Shown here piece by piece: positions 56,620 through 64,000 of a DNA stretch of 64,000 nucleotides. Within the stretch, counting starts at the first letter, position 1. Each line of letters opens with the position of its first letter. Both the position numbers and the translations under genes were made by a program. The DNA is from Niallia sp. NCCP-28 (lineage in GTDB: Bacteria; Bacillota; Bacilli; Bacillales; Cytobacillaceae). Below the pieces are notes generated by a model that made no database searches, was not told where the DNA came from, and saw only the letters and a program-made list of their open reading frames with translations. Location: positions 62,001-126,000 of the forward strand of contig NZ_BQYJ01000005.1 in the NCBI RefSeq assembly GCF_023168165.1, read 5' to 3'.

Positions 56620-57066
56620 TTATATGTGTTCTTCCTTTTCAAGATTTACTTTTACTTGATGAAGATGATCGCCATCTTCCCCTTTTAAAATATTAATAAG
56701 AAGCCTTTTCGTTAATCGCATCCAAAAACCTGCAACATGCACTTTTGCTGTAAATTCTACTTTTGTTCCTTCTGCAATTTCAGTGAAACGATAATGATAA
56801 TCTACTAATAAACCATTAGAGTGGCTTCTAGTAGTATATGTTTTATTTTCTTCATAGTATAAAAATTCAATCTCCGCGACCGCTTCCTTGCCTCGAACTA
56901 TTCTTATTTCCTGATATTTAGTCCCTTTTCCGATTGGCCCCTCTGTTAATTTTGTTGTCTCTTTCACTTTATCCATGTAAACAGGTGCATTTTTTAAATT
57001 AGCCATATAGGAAAATACAATCTCTACCGGTTCTGCAATAATTACGTTAGCCTGAAAATCAGCCAT
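56620..57066 (-). CDS. SRPBCC (START-like) family protein
   Basis: A 148-residue protein with the polyketide-cyclase/START fold pattern: FQANVIIAEPVEIVFSYMANLKNAPVYMDKVKETTKL at the start, TRSHSNGLLVDYHYRFTEIAEGTKVEFTAKVHV in the middle, and a long C-terminal helix (RLTKRLLINILKGEDGDHLHQVKVNLE). The fold makes a hydrophobic cavity, so lipid or small-molecule binding is likely. I start at ATG 57066, 6 bases after GAGGTGG. It is divergent from the ABC exporter operon, with an operator pair in between. Confidence 0.85.
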   Translation of the reverse strand: MADFQANVIIAEPVEIVFSYMANLKNAPVYMDKVKETTKLTEGPIGKGTKYQEIRIVRGKEAVAEIEFLYYEENKTYTTRSHSNGLLVDYHYRFTEIAEGTKVEFTAKVHVAGFWMRLTKRLLINILKGEDGDHLHQVKVNLEKEEHI

Positions 57067-57177
57067 TTTCATCCACCTCAAAATAATTAAATAGTATATT
57101 CTTTTGATTCGCTGATCTTTTTAGTATAACTGATTTTCTGAAAAGGGTACTATAAACAAATATTACTATCCCAAAAT

Positions 57178-57193
57178 AAGTGATTACTCACTT
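57178..57193. promoter_or_regulatory. TetR-type operator 1
   Basis: AAGTGA-TTAC-TCACTT, a 16-bp palindrome overlapping the upstream edge of the -35 box of the exporter promoter. Its reverse complement matches operator 2 over 15 of 16 positions. Confidence 0.65.
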
Positions 57194-57220
57194 TACATTT
57201 TCTGTCCTTAGGAATATTAT
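57192..57220 (+). promoter_or_regulatory. Sigma-A promoter of the ABC exporter operon
   Basis: TTTACA (57192-57197), a 17-base spacer and TATTAT (57215-57220). It is flanked by two palindromic operator sites. Confidence 0.65.
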
Positions 57221-57221
57221 A

Positions 57222-57237
57222 AAGTGAGTAATCACTC
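57222..57237. promoter_or_regulatory. TetR-type operator 2
   Basis: AAGTGAGTAATCACTC, core AGTGA-GTAA-TCACT, directly after the -10 box, covering the expected start of transcription. TGAGT-N4-ACTCA-type palindromes are common TetR-family targets. A tetR gene is the third gene of the locus. Confidence 0.65.
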
Positions 57238-57259
57238 ATTTTATAAAGGCGGGATAACA

Positions 57260-57994
57260 ATGATAATAAAATCAACGGTCACTATTCAAGCTGTTTCTAA
57301 ATCATTTGGCAAACAGTCTGTTCTCCGCAATATAAATTTAACAATAAAAAAAGGGGAGATTTTCGGCTTATTAGGTCCTTCTGGATCAGGAAAAACAACA
57401 CTTGTTAAAACGCTTATCGGTTTGGATACTCCTGATAATGGGAGCATTACTGTATTAGATAACAAGATGCCAAATTTAAAAGTAATGGAGAGAATCGGCT
57501 ATATGGCCCAAGCAGATGCTCTCTATCAGGAGTTGACCGCGATGGAAAACTTAGATTTTTTTGCTACTTTATATGGAATCAAAGGCCAAAAGAAAAAAGA
57601 ACAAATCGAGGCATCTGCTTCCTTAGTAGGCTTAACTAATGATTTAAATAAGCCTGTCAGCAAATTTTCAGGTGGAATGAAAAGAAGATTATCCATTTGC
57701 ATTGCATTATTAAACGAGCCGGATCTTCTTATTCTGGATGAACCGACAGTTGGCATTGATCCTGTCTTAAGACAAAATATATGGAGAACCTTTGAACAAT
57801 TAAAAGAGAAGGGGACCTCTATTATTGTAACGACACATGTAATGGATGAGGCAGAAAAATGTGATACATTGGGGATGATTCGTGACGGCCAATTAATTGC
57901 AGTGGATACTCCCAAGAATCTAAAAGAAGCCTGTCATGCTTCATCAATGGAAGAAGCTTTTCTTTATTATGGGGGGATGCCTTATGAGAATTAA
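57260..57994 (+). CDS. ABC transporter ATP-binding protein (ABC-2 exporter)
   Basis: ATPase of a drug- or lipid-type exporter, 244 residues. Walker A GLLGPSGSGKTTLVK near residue 38, Q-loop GYMAQADALYQELTAMEN, signature KFSGGMKRRLSI near residue 137, Walker B LLILDEPTVGIDP and the switch His in IIVTTHVMDEAEKCD. I start at ATG 57260 after AAAGGCGGG. It overlaps the permease gene by 11 bp. Promoter and operators lie just upstream. The fit is to multidrug ABC-2 systems controlled by TetR. Confidence 0.95.
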   Translation: MIIKSTVTIQAVSKSFGKQSVLRNINLTIKKGEIFGLLGPSGSGKTTLVKTLIGLDTPDNGSITVLDNKMPNLKVMERIGYMAQADALYQELTAMENLDFFATLYGIKGQKKKEQIEASASLVGLTNDLNKPVSKFSGGMKRRLSICIALLNEPDLLILDEPTVGIDPVLRQNIWRTFEQLKEKGTSIIVTTHVMDEAEKCDTLGMIRDGQLIAVDTPKNLKEACHASSMEEAFLYYGGMPYEN

Positions 57995-59000
57995 AGGCCT
58001 TATTATTCGTATATTAAAACAGTTTTACCGCGATAAGCGAACTTTAGCAATGATGATAGTTGCTCCTATCTTTGTGCTAACCCTATTAAATTTAATTTTT
58101 GACAGCAATGCTTATACACCTAAAGTAGGAGTTGTCCAAGTTCCTGAACAAATCACTGCTAAATTAAAAGAAAATGATGTGAAGATATATGCCTATTCCA
58201 CTGTTTCACAGGCAAAAAAAGCTATAGTCGATAAAAAGATCGATGGGTATATTTCTTTTGAAGATAAAACTCCTGCCATTCTTTTAGAAGGCAGTGATCC
58301 AACTGTTACAAAAACAACGGTTACCATGATACAAGATAGTATAACAGCCGAAAACACCCTAAAACCAACTGTTCACTTTCTATATGGTTCTGAAGATATG
58401 AATCAGTTTGATGCTATCGGGCCTGTACTATTAGGTTTCTTCGCCTTTTTCTTTGTATTTTTAGTTGGAGGCGTCGCCTTTTTAAGAGAAAGAACATCTG
58501 GAACACTAGAGCGGCTCCTTTCCAGTCCTATTCGCAGATGGGAAATTGTTATTGGCTATGTCATTGGATTCGGCATTTTTACAATGGTACAATCGATTAT
58601 TATTGTCCTTTATTCGGTTTATATTTTAGATTTAATTCAAAAAGGTTCGATAGTTTATGTAATTCTTCTTACACTATTACTATCATTGACTGCTTTAACC
58701 TTAGGAATGCTTTTATCATCTTATGCAAAAAATGAACTTCAAATGTTTCAATTCATTCCGATTATTGTTGTTCCGCAAGTATTTTTCTCTGGATTATTTA
58801 ATTTAGATGGCATTTCATCTACTATCAGTTGGATATCTACTATTACTCCACTGTATTATGCTGCCGATGCATTAAAAAATGTAATGATACGAGGACTTGG
58901 CATAGAAGAAATTTTTATTCCACTTGTTATATTAAGCATCTTTTCTCTAGTATTTTTATTATGCAACATATTATCTTTAAAAAACTACCGCAAAATATAA
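57984..59000 (+). CDS. ABC-2 type transporter permease
   Basis: Membrane partner of the preceding ATPase, 338 residues with the ABC-2 layout: one N-terminal helix (TLAMMIVAPIFVLTLLNLIF), a large outside loop of about 150 residues (AYTPKVGVVQVPEQ through VHFLYG), then five helices including LERLLSSPIRRWEIVIGYVIG, the typical intracellular signature. I start at ATG 57984, after GGGGGGAT within the end of the ATPase gene. Its TAA stop codon coincides with the TATAAAGTG end of a truncated R1 repeat, so the last codons may have been shaped by repeat insertion. Confidence 0.93.
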   Translation: MRIKGLIIRILKQFYRDKRTLAMMIVAPIFVLTLLNLIFDSNAYTPKVGVVQVPEQITAKLKENDVKIYAYSTVSQAKKAIVDKKIDGYISFEDKTPAILLEGSDPTVTKTTVTMIQDSITAENTLKPTVHFLYGSEDMNQFDAIGPVLLGFFAFFFVFLVGGVAFLRERTSGTLERLLSSPIRRWEIVIGYVIGFGIFTMVQSIIIVLYSVYILDLIQKGSIVYVILLTLLLSLTALTLGMLLSSYAKNELQMFQFIPIIVVPQVFFSGLFNLDGISSTISWISTITPLYYAADALKNVMIRGLGIEEIFIPLVILSIFSLVFLLCNILSLKNYRKI

Positions 59001-59037
59001 AGTGAATCTTTAATCAGTGGGGCCAAACTCCTGTTAA
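58995..59037 (-). repeat. Interspersed repeat R1, truncated copy j
   Basis: TATAAAGTGAATCTTTAATC followed by AGTGGGGCC, then a jump to a CCTGTTAA end. The first bases provide the permease stop codon. Confidence 0.55.
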
Positions 59038-59125
59038 ATAGAGATAAATAATGAATAATCGGTGATTTTTTTTTCATACTGTACTTTATAATAGAAATAA
59101 TTCAGTTTAGCAGAAGGAGTCTTTT

Positions 59126-59779
59126 ATGAGTAGTCAAGAATCCATTTTAGATCTTATTCTAAAAGAGGAAAAAAACATTACCAATAAACAGAAAAAAATT
59201 TTAATTGCAGCAATCGAGGCTTTTAGCGACAAAGGCTATGCTGCAACCTCTACCAATGAAATTGCCAAAAAGGCAGGTGTTGCAGAAGGTACTATTTTTA
59301 GGCATTATAAAACAAAAAAAGACTTGTTGACGGCCATTTTGACCCCATTAGTCCATACATTGATCGCTCCATTTATTGTGAAAGATTTTTTCAGCAAAGT
59401 ACTTGATCTTTCCTATAATACATTTGAAGAATTTATTCGGGCAATTGTATATAACAGATTAGAATTTCTAAAAAAAAATCAGGCTTTATTTAAAATATTA
59501 ATACAAGAGATACCTTTTCATGAAGACTTGAGAGAACTTTTTAAAGAGCAAATTGCCAAAAAAATATTTAAACGAATGGAAGAATTAGTAGAATCATTTA
59601 AAGCAAAGAGCGAAATAATTGATATTCCAACATATAGTTCAGTTCGTCTTACTGTAACTTCGATTTTCGGCTATTTTATTGCTCGTTATATTTTGCTTCC
59701 TGAGGCAAAATGGAATGATGAGGAAGAAATTGAAACTACCATTCAGTTTATTTTATACGGCTTAACCCCGCGAAAATAA
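59126..59779 (+). CDS. TetR/AcrR family transcriptional regulator
   Basis: A 217-residue repressor-type regulator. The N-terminal helix-turn-helix (about residues 20-67) is ILIAAIEAFSDKGYAATSTNEIAKKAGVAEGTIFRHYKTKKDLL, textbook TetR. The C-terminal ligand domain is helical and hydrophobic. It lies 125 bp after the permease gene in the same direction and is the obvious candidate to bind the two operators upstream of the ATPase gene, giving control of the exporter by its substrate. ATG 59126 follows AGAAGGAG. A terminator follows. Confidence 0.94.
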   Translation: MSSQESILDLILKEEKNITNKQKKILIAAIEAFSDKGYAATSTNEIAKKAGVAEGTIFRHYKTKKDLLTAILTPLVHTLIAPFIVKDFFSKVLDLSYNTFEEFIRAIVYNRLEFLKKNQALFKILIQEIPFHEDLRELFKEQIAKKIFKRMEELVESFKAKSEIIDIPTYSSVRLTVTSIFGYFIARYILLPEAKWNDEEEIETTIQFILYGLTPRK

Positions 59780-59801
59780 GAAGCTCTACTAATTTTCTTG
59801 C

Positions 59802-59842
59802 AAAAAAACAGAAAACTGATGATCCGTTTTCTGTTTTTTTGA
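59802..59842 (+). terminator. Terminator after the tetR-like gene
   Basis: ACAGAAAAC pairs with GTTTTCTGT around TGATGATCC, flanked by A and T runs. Confidence 0.9.
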
Positions 59843-59867
59843 CTATATTAATGAACAAAGATCCATT

Positions 59868-59975
59868 TATCATGCATTAACGGGCTTTTAACCCCCACAT
59901 CAAGATTATAAGAAAAAAAAGAAAAATCTGGGTGGGAGATGAAAAAATCCCCACTGATTGAAGTTTTGCTTTATT
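59868..59975 (+). repeat. Interspersed repeat R1, short copy k
   Basis: About 108 bp from TCATGCATTAACGGGC through CCCCCACATCAAG and ATCTGGGTGGG to CCCCACTGATTGAAGTTTTGC. It lies between the tetR-like gene and the HAD phosphatase gene. Confidence 0.8.
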
Positions 59976-60000
59976 GATTCTATTAAATTAGAGTCGTTTT

Positions 60001-60858
60001 TTATAATGCTAAAGCTTTATGTATAGCCTTTGCTACTCCACTCTCTTCATTTGTAGTTGTTACAAAGTGGCATTGTTTTTTTATTTCCTCTTCTGCATTT
60101 CCCATTGCAACAGCTCTGCCGACTTTAAGAAGCATCGAAAGATCATTAAAGTTGTCTCCAATAGCCATCGTATCTTTTAAGTCTATCTCTCTTGTTTTTA
60201 CAAATTCCTCTAATGCGATGCCTTTTTGTGCATTCACTGATGTTATTTCAAGGTTTTCCTTCCCTGACGCACTAATCGCTATCCCATCTATCACACTTAA
60301 TAATTCTTCTTTGACTTTGGCTAGCAAACTCTGATCATAGTTGAAGGCTAAAAACTTGTAAATAACTTGGTCTTTGTCTTCTATTAAAGGCAAATAGCTT
60401 TCTACTTGATGAATATCATTTAAGCGTTCTTCTGCTGCCCTTTTAATTTCCTCCATATTTTCCGTATGGCCGTTCACAGTAAAAATATCAATGATTAGAG
60501 ATCTAGCAGTATTTTTATCTAATGTATATGTACCTCTATTTGTATAAACTTCATAATACACTTGATTATCATGTAAAATATTTGCTATTTTTTTTGCCAT
60601 TTCTTTTTCTAATGGGTTTGTCCCAATAATTTCGTGTTGATTAGTGCGTATTTCTGCTCCATTTGCACAAATCATTGGTGTAATAATCCCTGCTTCTTTT
60701 AATAAGTCTCCCGCTTCTTCATAAGCGCGCCCTGTGGCAATAACTACTTCTACCCCCTGCTGTTGAGCCTGTTTAATGGCTGACTTGTTCTCTTCTGTAA
60801 TTTCTTGTGTAGAAGTTAGTAATGTTCCATCCATATCAATCGCAATACATTTTATCAT
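60001..60858 (-). CDS. Cof-type HAD-IIB phosphatase
   Basis: A sugar- or cofactor-phosphatase of 285 residues. HAD motif I is IDMDGTLLTS at residue 8, motif II VVIATGRAYEEA, motif III with a Lys region near residue 195 and motif IV AIGDNFNDLSMLLKVGRAVAMGNA near residue 235. The C2B cap lies between about 85 and 195. B. subtilis has many paralogues (YwpJ, YkrA, YcsE and others); the exact substrate is not predictable. Start ATG 60858 follows TTGAGGGTG. Confidence 0.93.
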   Translation of the reverse strand: MIKCIAIDMDGTLLTSTQEITEENKSAIKQAQQQGVEVVIATGRAYEEAGDLLKEAGIITPMICANGAEIRTNQHEIIGTNPLEKEMAKKIANILHDNQVYYEVYTNRGTYTLDKNTARSLIIDIFTVNGHTENMEEIKRAAEERLNDIHQVESYLPLIEDKDQVIYKFLAFNYDQSLLAKVKEELLSVIDGIAISASGKENLEITSVNAQKGIALEEFVKTREIDLKDTMAIGDNFNDLSMLLKVGRAVAMGNAEEEIKKQCHFVTTTNEESGVAKAIHKALAL

Positions 60859-61405
60859 TTTTTTGCACCCTCAATTCTGTCTTAATGAAAAGTAATAGCT
60901 TACAAAAGCATACAATGTTCACTCTTTAGAAGCAAAGCTTCTGCACATAATCTTTTCTTTTTTATATTTCCCAAAATTTATTAGACAAAAAAGAATCAAG
61001 TTATTAGTTAACATATTTTTATATAACATTTATTTCCGATATGCAATATGCTTTTATGCCCATAGAAAACTTTTATGTGAAATTGTGAACTTTTTTCTAA
61101 CTTTATGTGATTTTTAACTCAAGTTATAAATTTTTCATTATGATATATCTAGAATTCAAAAAAAAGGGAGACGATTGGAAAAAACGAAGCCGAGTTTTTT
61201 AAAAGCTTTATATACCAATATCTATAGCTCGCTTATTGTATTGATTACTTAAAAACTATGCTAAGCGCATTGTATTTGCTGCACGTTTTCATTTTTGGAT
61301 AACAAATTTGCATCTGTACGCTACATTTTTTTATGCAATGATATTTATCGCTTTGCCTACTAGTACGTTCACAAAAATATTTTAAATCAAAAGGAGGAGA
61401 AATAC
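60859..61405. other. Control region upstream of cydA
   Basis: About 550 bp. Two direct TTTATGTGA copies (near 61071 and 61106) lie next to TTGTGAAC near 61083; the latter is half of a Rex box (TTGTGAAN4TTCACAA), but the second half is poor. A 25-codon open frame at 61175-61252 is listed separately. The region between it and cydA holds nothing else that I recognise. Confidence 0.35.
61175..61252 (+). CDS. Possible 25-residue membrane peptide upstream of cydA
   Basis: TTG 61175 follows AAGGGAG at 5-6 bases spacing and gives MEKTKPSFLKALYTNIYSSL followed by IVLIT. The layout, a basic start and a short hydrophobic end, is like a small membrane peptide or leader peptide. It lies 150 bp before cydA. 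It is not similar to CydX or CydS as I remember them. It may be chance. Confidence 0.3.
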   Translation: MEKTKPSFLKALYTNIYSSLIVLIT

Positions 61406-62809
61406 ATGGATATGGTATTTCTATCGCGTCTGCAATTTGCGTCAACAACCATTTTTCACTTCATATTTGTACCAATCTCCATTGGCCTTGTATTCTTAAT
61501 CGCCATCATGGAAACAATGTATGTGAAAAGCGGCAATGAAGAATATAAAAAGATGGCAAAGTTTTGGGGGAAATTGTTTCTAATAAATTTTGTAATCGGA
61601 ATTGTTACTGGTATTCTTCAAGAATTCCAGTTTGGTATGAACTGGTCTAACTATTCTCGTTTTGTTGGAGATGTATTCGGTGCACCGCTTGCTATCGAAG
61701 CATTGCTTGCATTCTTTATGGAATCGACATTTATCGGCTTATGGATTTTTGGATGGGATCGCTTATCGAAAAAAGTCCATTTAGCATGTATTTGGCTAAC
61801 ATCTATCGGAACCATTTTCTCTGCTTTCTGGATTTTAATAGCCAACTCTTTTATGCAGCATCCTGTTGGCTATGAGATTAACAATGGCCGCGCTGAAATG
61901 AATGACTTTTTTGCTCTTATTACAAATGGGCAGGCTCTTGTAGAAATTCCCCACACTGTTTTGGGGGCATTAGCAACAGGCGCATTTTTAGTAACAGGCA
62001 TTAGTGCATATAAAATGCTTAAAAAACAAGAAGTTGAATTCTTTAAAAAATCATTCCAAGTCGGTATAACCGTTGCTTTAATCTCTACATTTCTAACAAT
62101 GGTAGCAGGACACGCACAAGCACAATATCTTGTGGAAACACAGCCAATGAAAATGGCAGCAAGTGAAGGCCTTTGGGAAACAAGCGAAGACCCAGCTCCT
62201 TGGACTGTATCAGCTTTTATTGATGTAGATAAAAAAGAGAACACTGGCGAAATCAAAATACCATACCTTTTAAGTATCCTTTCTTACAATACCCTTGATG
62301 GAAGCGTAAAGGGCATGAATGAACTGCAAGCAGAGTATACCCAAAAATATGGAGAAGGAAATTATATTCCACCAGTCAAAACAACTTTTTGGAGTTTCAG
62401 AATCATGGTAGCTGCCGGAACTCTAATGCTTTTATTTGGTATTTATGGAGTATATCTAGCATGGAAGAAAAAATTGGTTTCAAAATCAAATAAATGGTTT
62501 TACCGCTTTATGATAGCAGGTATATCTTTACCAATTATCGCCAATACTTCAGGATGGATTATGACAGAAATCGGCAGACAGCCTTGGACTGTATTTGGAT
62601 TAATGACTACAGAAGACAGCATTTCACCAAGCGTGAGCGCTGGCCAAGTATTGTTCTCTGTTATTACATTCTCCTCTGTCTATGCAATTTTAGGTATTAT
62701 CATGGTATTTTTATTTGTAAAAGTCATTAAAAAAGGACCATATTTAATGGATAAAAAAGACGCAAAAGTAAATAATGACCCATTTGCAAAGGAGGGTTTT
62801 CATGTTTGA
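61406..62809 (+). CDS. cydA: Cytochrome bd ubiquinol/menaquinol oxidase subunit I
   Basis: Catalytic subunit of the high-affinity bd oxidase in the membrane, 467 residues, nine helices. Haem ligands are His19 (ASTTIFHFIFVPISIG), His near residue 186 (AGHAQAQYLVETQPMKMAA gives the GxH region) and the Met region after ISLPIIANTSGWIMTEIGRQPW. It has the short Q-loop typical of Bacilli. ATG 61406 follows AAAGGAGGAG. It overlaps cydB by 8 bp and heads the cydABCD operon. Confidence 0.97.
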   Translation: MDMVFLSRLQFASTTIFHFIFVPISIGLVFLIAIMETMYVKSGNEEYKKMAKFWGKLFLINFVIGIVTGILQEFQFGMNWSNYSRFVGDVFGAPLAIEALLAFFMESTFIGLWIFGWDRLSKKVHLACIWLTSIGTIFSAFWILIANSFMQHPVGYEINNGRAEMNDFFALITNGQALVEIPHTVLGALATGAFLVTGISAYKMLKKQEVEFFKKSFQVGITVALISTFLTMVAGHAQAQYLVETQPMKMAASEGLWETSEDPAPWTVSAFIDVDKKENTGEIKIPYLLSILSYNTLDGSVKGMNELQAEYTQKYGEGNYIPPVKTTFWSFRIMVAAGTLMLLFGIYGVYLAWKKKLVSKSNKWFYRFMIAGISLPIIANTSGWIMTEIGRQPWTVFGLMTTEDSISPSVSAGQVLFSVITFSSVYAILGIIMVFLFVKVIKKGPYLMDKKDAKVNNDPFAKEGFHV

Positions 62810-63818
62810 TCTAAATGTACTTTGGTTTATTTTAGTTGCTGTATTATTTATCGGCTTTTTCTTCTTGGAAGGATTTGATTTTGGTGTAGGCATGTCCACA
62901 CAGATCATTGCTAAAAATGATATGGATAAAAGAATTTTAATTAATTCAATCGGCCCTTTCTGGGATGCAAATGAAGTATGGCTTATTACTGCTGGGGGGG
63001 CGTTATTTGCTGCCTTTCCCCATTGGTATGCAACCCTTTTCAGCGGTTTCTATACACCGCTTGTAGTTGTATTGCTCGCACTGATTGTACGGGCAACTGG
63101 TTTCGAATTTCGCGCTAAAAGCGATCATCCCTTATGGAAAAAGTCATGGGATGTATGCATCTTTCTAGGCAGCCTATTGCCTCCTCTTTTATTCGGTGTT
63201 GTATTTGCTTGTTTTATGCAAGGGCTGCCGATTGATAAAGATATGGAATTAAAGGCAGGATTTTTTGATATCGTCAATTACTATACACTAGTTGGCGGAT
63301 TAACAGTTCTTATCCTTTGTTTAGTTCATGGCCTTATGTTTACAACATTGCGCACTGTTGGCGACCTTAGAGATCGCGCTCGCCGTACAGCACAAAAGTT
63401 ATTGCCTGTCCTGGGAATTTTATTAGTTGCATTTTGCTCCTTAACCTATATCAAAACAGATATTTTTAATGAACGAGGCACTATTCTTTCGTTTATATTT
63501 GGGTTAGCAGTCATTGTGTTTGTACTTAGCGGATTCTTTATTTCAAGAAAAAAAGATGGCTGGGCATTTGGCATGACGGGCGGTGTCATTATTCTTTCAT
63601 TTGCAGCAGTATTTATCGGCTTATTCCCTAGAGTAATGATCAGTTCCATTAATGATGCCTTCAGCTTAACAATAACAAATGCTGCTTCTGGGCATTACTC
63701 TTTAAAAGTAATGACAATTGTTGCTCTTTCCCTGCTGCCTTTTGTACTAGGCTATCAAGTATGGAGCTATATTGTATTCCGCAAAAGAGTTACCGAGAAG
63801 TCACATCTTGAATACTAA
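62802..63818 (+). CDS. cydB: Cytochrome bd oxidase subunit II
   Basis: Second subunit of the bd oxidase, 338 residues, eight or nine helices. The opening FDLNVLWFILVAVLFIGFFFLEGFDFGVGM and GPFWDANEVWLITAGGALFAAFPHWYA are the family signatures. ATG 62802 lies within the end of cydA after AAAGGAGGG, giving translational coupling. The final TAA shares its last base with the ATG of the next gene. Confidence 0.97.
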   Translation: MFDLNVLWFILVAVLFIGFFFLEGFDFGVGMSTQIIAKNDMDKRILINSIGPFWDANEVWLITAGGALFAAFPHWYATLFSGFYTPLVVVLLALIVRATGFEFRAKSDHPLWKKSWDVCIFLGSLLPPLLFGVVFACFMQGLPIDKDMELKAGFFDIVNYYTLVGGLTVLILCLVHGLMFTTLRTVGDLRDRARRTAQKLLPVLGILLVAFCSLTYIKTDIFNERGTILSFIFGLAVIVFVLSGFFISRKKDGWAFGMTGGVIILSFAAVFIGLFPRVMISSINDAFSLTITNAASGHYSLKVMTIVALSLLPFVLGYQVWSYIVFRKRVTEKSHLEY

Positions 63819-64000
63819 TGAAACAAGATTTATTTAAATATAAAGGGATTAAGCCGATTTTAATTATTTTAACCATTTTAACGATATTGCAAGGAATCAC
63901 TATTATTCTGCAAGCCAAGTGGCTTGCAGAAGTAATAGTCTCCTTATATAAAGGCGAATCTTTTTCAAAACAATATGAGATAATCATATTGTTTTTGTTA
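63818..64000 (+). CDS. cydD: ABC exporter subunit needed for cytochrome bd assembly, N-terminal part
   Basis: Runs off the right edge after 61 codons. MKQDLFKYKGIKPILIILTI and the following LQGITIILQAKWLAEVIVSL are the first membrane segment of the CydC/CydD-type thiol exporters. The first gene after cydB is called cydC in B. subtilis but the product corresponds to CydD in other nomenclature. The ATG overlaps the cydB stop codon by 1 base (TAATG), so translation is coupled. Confidence 0.88.
   Translation, partial: MKQDLFKYKGIKPILIILTILTILQGITIILQAKWLAEVIVSLYKGESFSKQYEIIILFLL

Noticed and set aside
61071-61115. Rex operator upstream of cydA
   Set aside because: Only one half-site (TTGTGAAC) is good; the second half does not match, so I did not call a Rex box.

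Overview
The window is a low-GC chromosomal segment from a spore-forming member of the Bacillaceae. It carries spoIIR, spo0F, rsfA, gerQ and pbpG-like sporulation genes, a bacillithiol gene (bshB2) and a coproporphyrin-pathway haem gene (hemQ). Gene order follows the Bacillus subtilis upp-to-ywdB segment (upp, glyA, ywlG, rpiB, ywlE, mntP, ywlC, ywlB, spoIIR, prmC, prfA, tdk, rpmE, rho, murA, fbaA, spo0F, ywjG, pyrG, rpoE, clsB, uvsE, argS, ywiB, speB, speE, pbpG, ywhD, ywhC, ywhB, ywgA, ywfO, rsfA, lipL, pta, hemQ, gerQ, ywdK, ywdI, ung, moeB/moaD/moaE, pdxK). The synteny is interrupted by lineage-specific genes. A Niallia or Bacillus circulans-like host would fit, but that is inference from memory. 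No tRNA, rRNA, CRISPR array, prophage or intact insertion sequence was seen.

Layout. 1-9 kb: the start of a secreted subtilisin-type protease, then nucleotide salvage and one-carbon genes, a chemoreceptor, the arginine phosphatase ywlE, the manganese exporter mntP and the t6A enzyme ywlC. The start of ywlC is embedded in a dense cluster of DnaA boxes. 9-16 kb: repeat-rich spacers, proline dehydrogenase, spoIIR, the translation-termination pair prfA-prmC, an RsbR-like STAS protein and tdk. 16-29 kb: rpmE, rho, murA, fbaA, spo0F, ywjG, pyrG with a CTP-sensing type promoter and attenuator, rpoE, cardiolipin synthase and uvsE. 29-41 kb: argS-ywiB, speE-speB (spermidine synthesis), a class A penicillin-binding protein, ywhC-ywhD, a tautomerase, ywgA, ywfO and a DUF1450 protein. 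41-53 kb: an MFS exporter, rsfA, lipL, pta, hemQ, gerQ, ung and molybdopterin genes. 53-64 kb: pdxK-yojF-bshB2, a MetE-like methyltransferase, an ABC-2 exporter with its TetR regulator, a HAD phosphatase and the cydABCD operon, which runs off the right edge.

Most genes are ordinary core genes. The more interesting material lies between them: (1) a DnaA-box cluster at ywlC; (2) a pyrG promoter starting in GGGC, followed by a terminator with a C/U-rich 5' arm; (3) a family of at least eleven copies of a 110-220 bp double-hairpin repeat, several ending right at gene starts or stops; (4) a second, 314-471 bp repeat family in inverted orientation 20 kb apart; (5) a 144-bp hairpin element between perfect 25-bp direct copies of a terminator; (6) a pair of matched TetR-type operators around an ABC exporter promoter; and (7) an RsbR-like protein lacking one of the two regulatory threonines. 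No wholly new biological system was recognised; the repeat families are the best candidates for undescribed elements.
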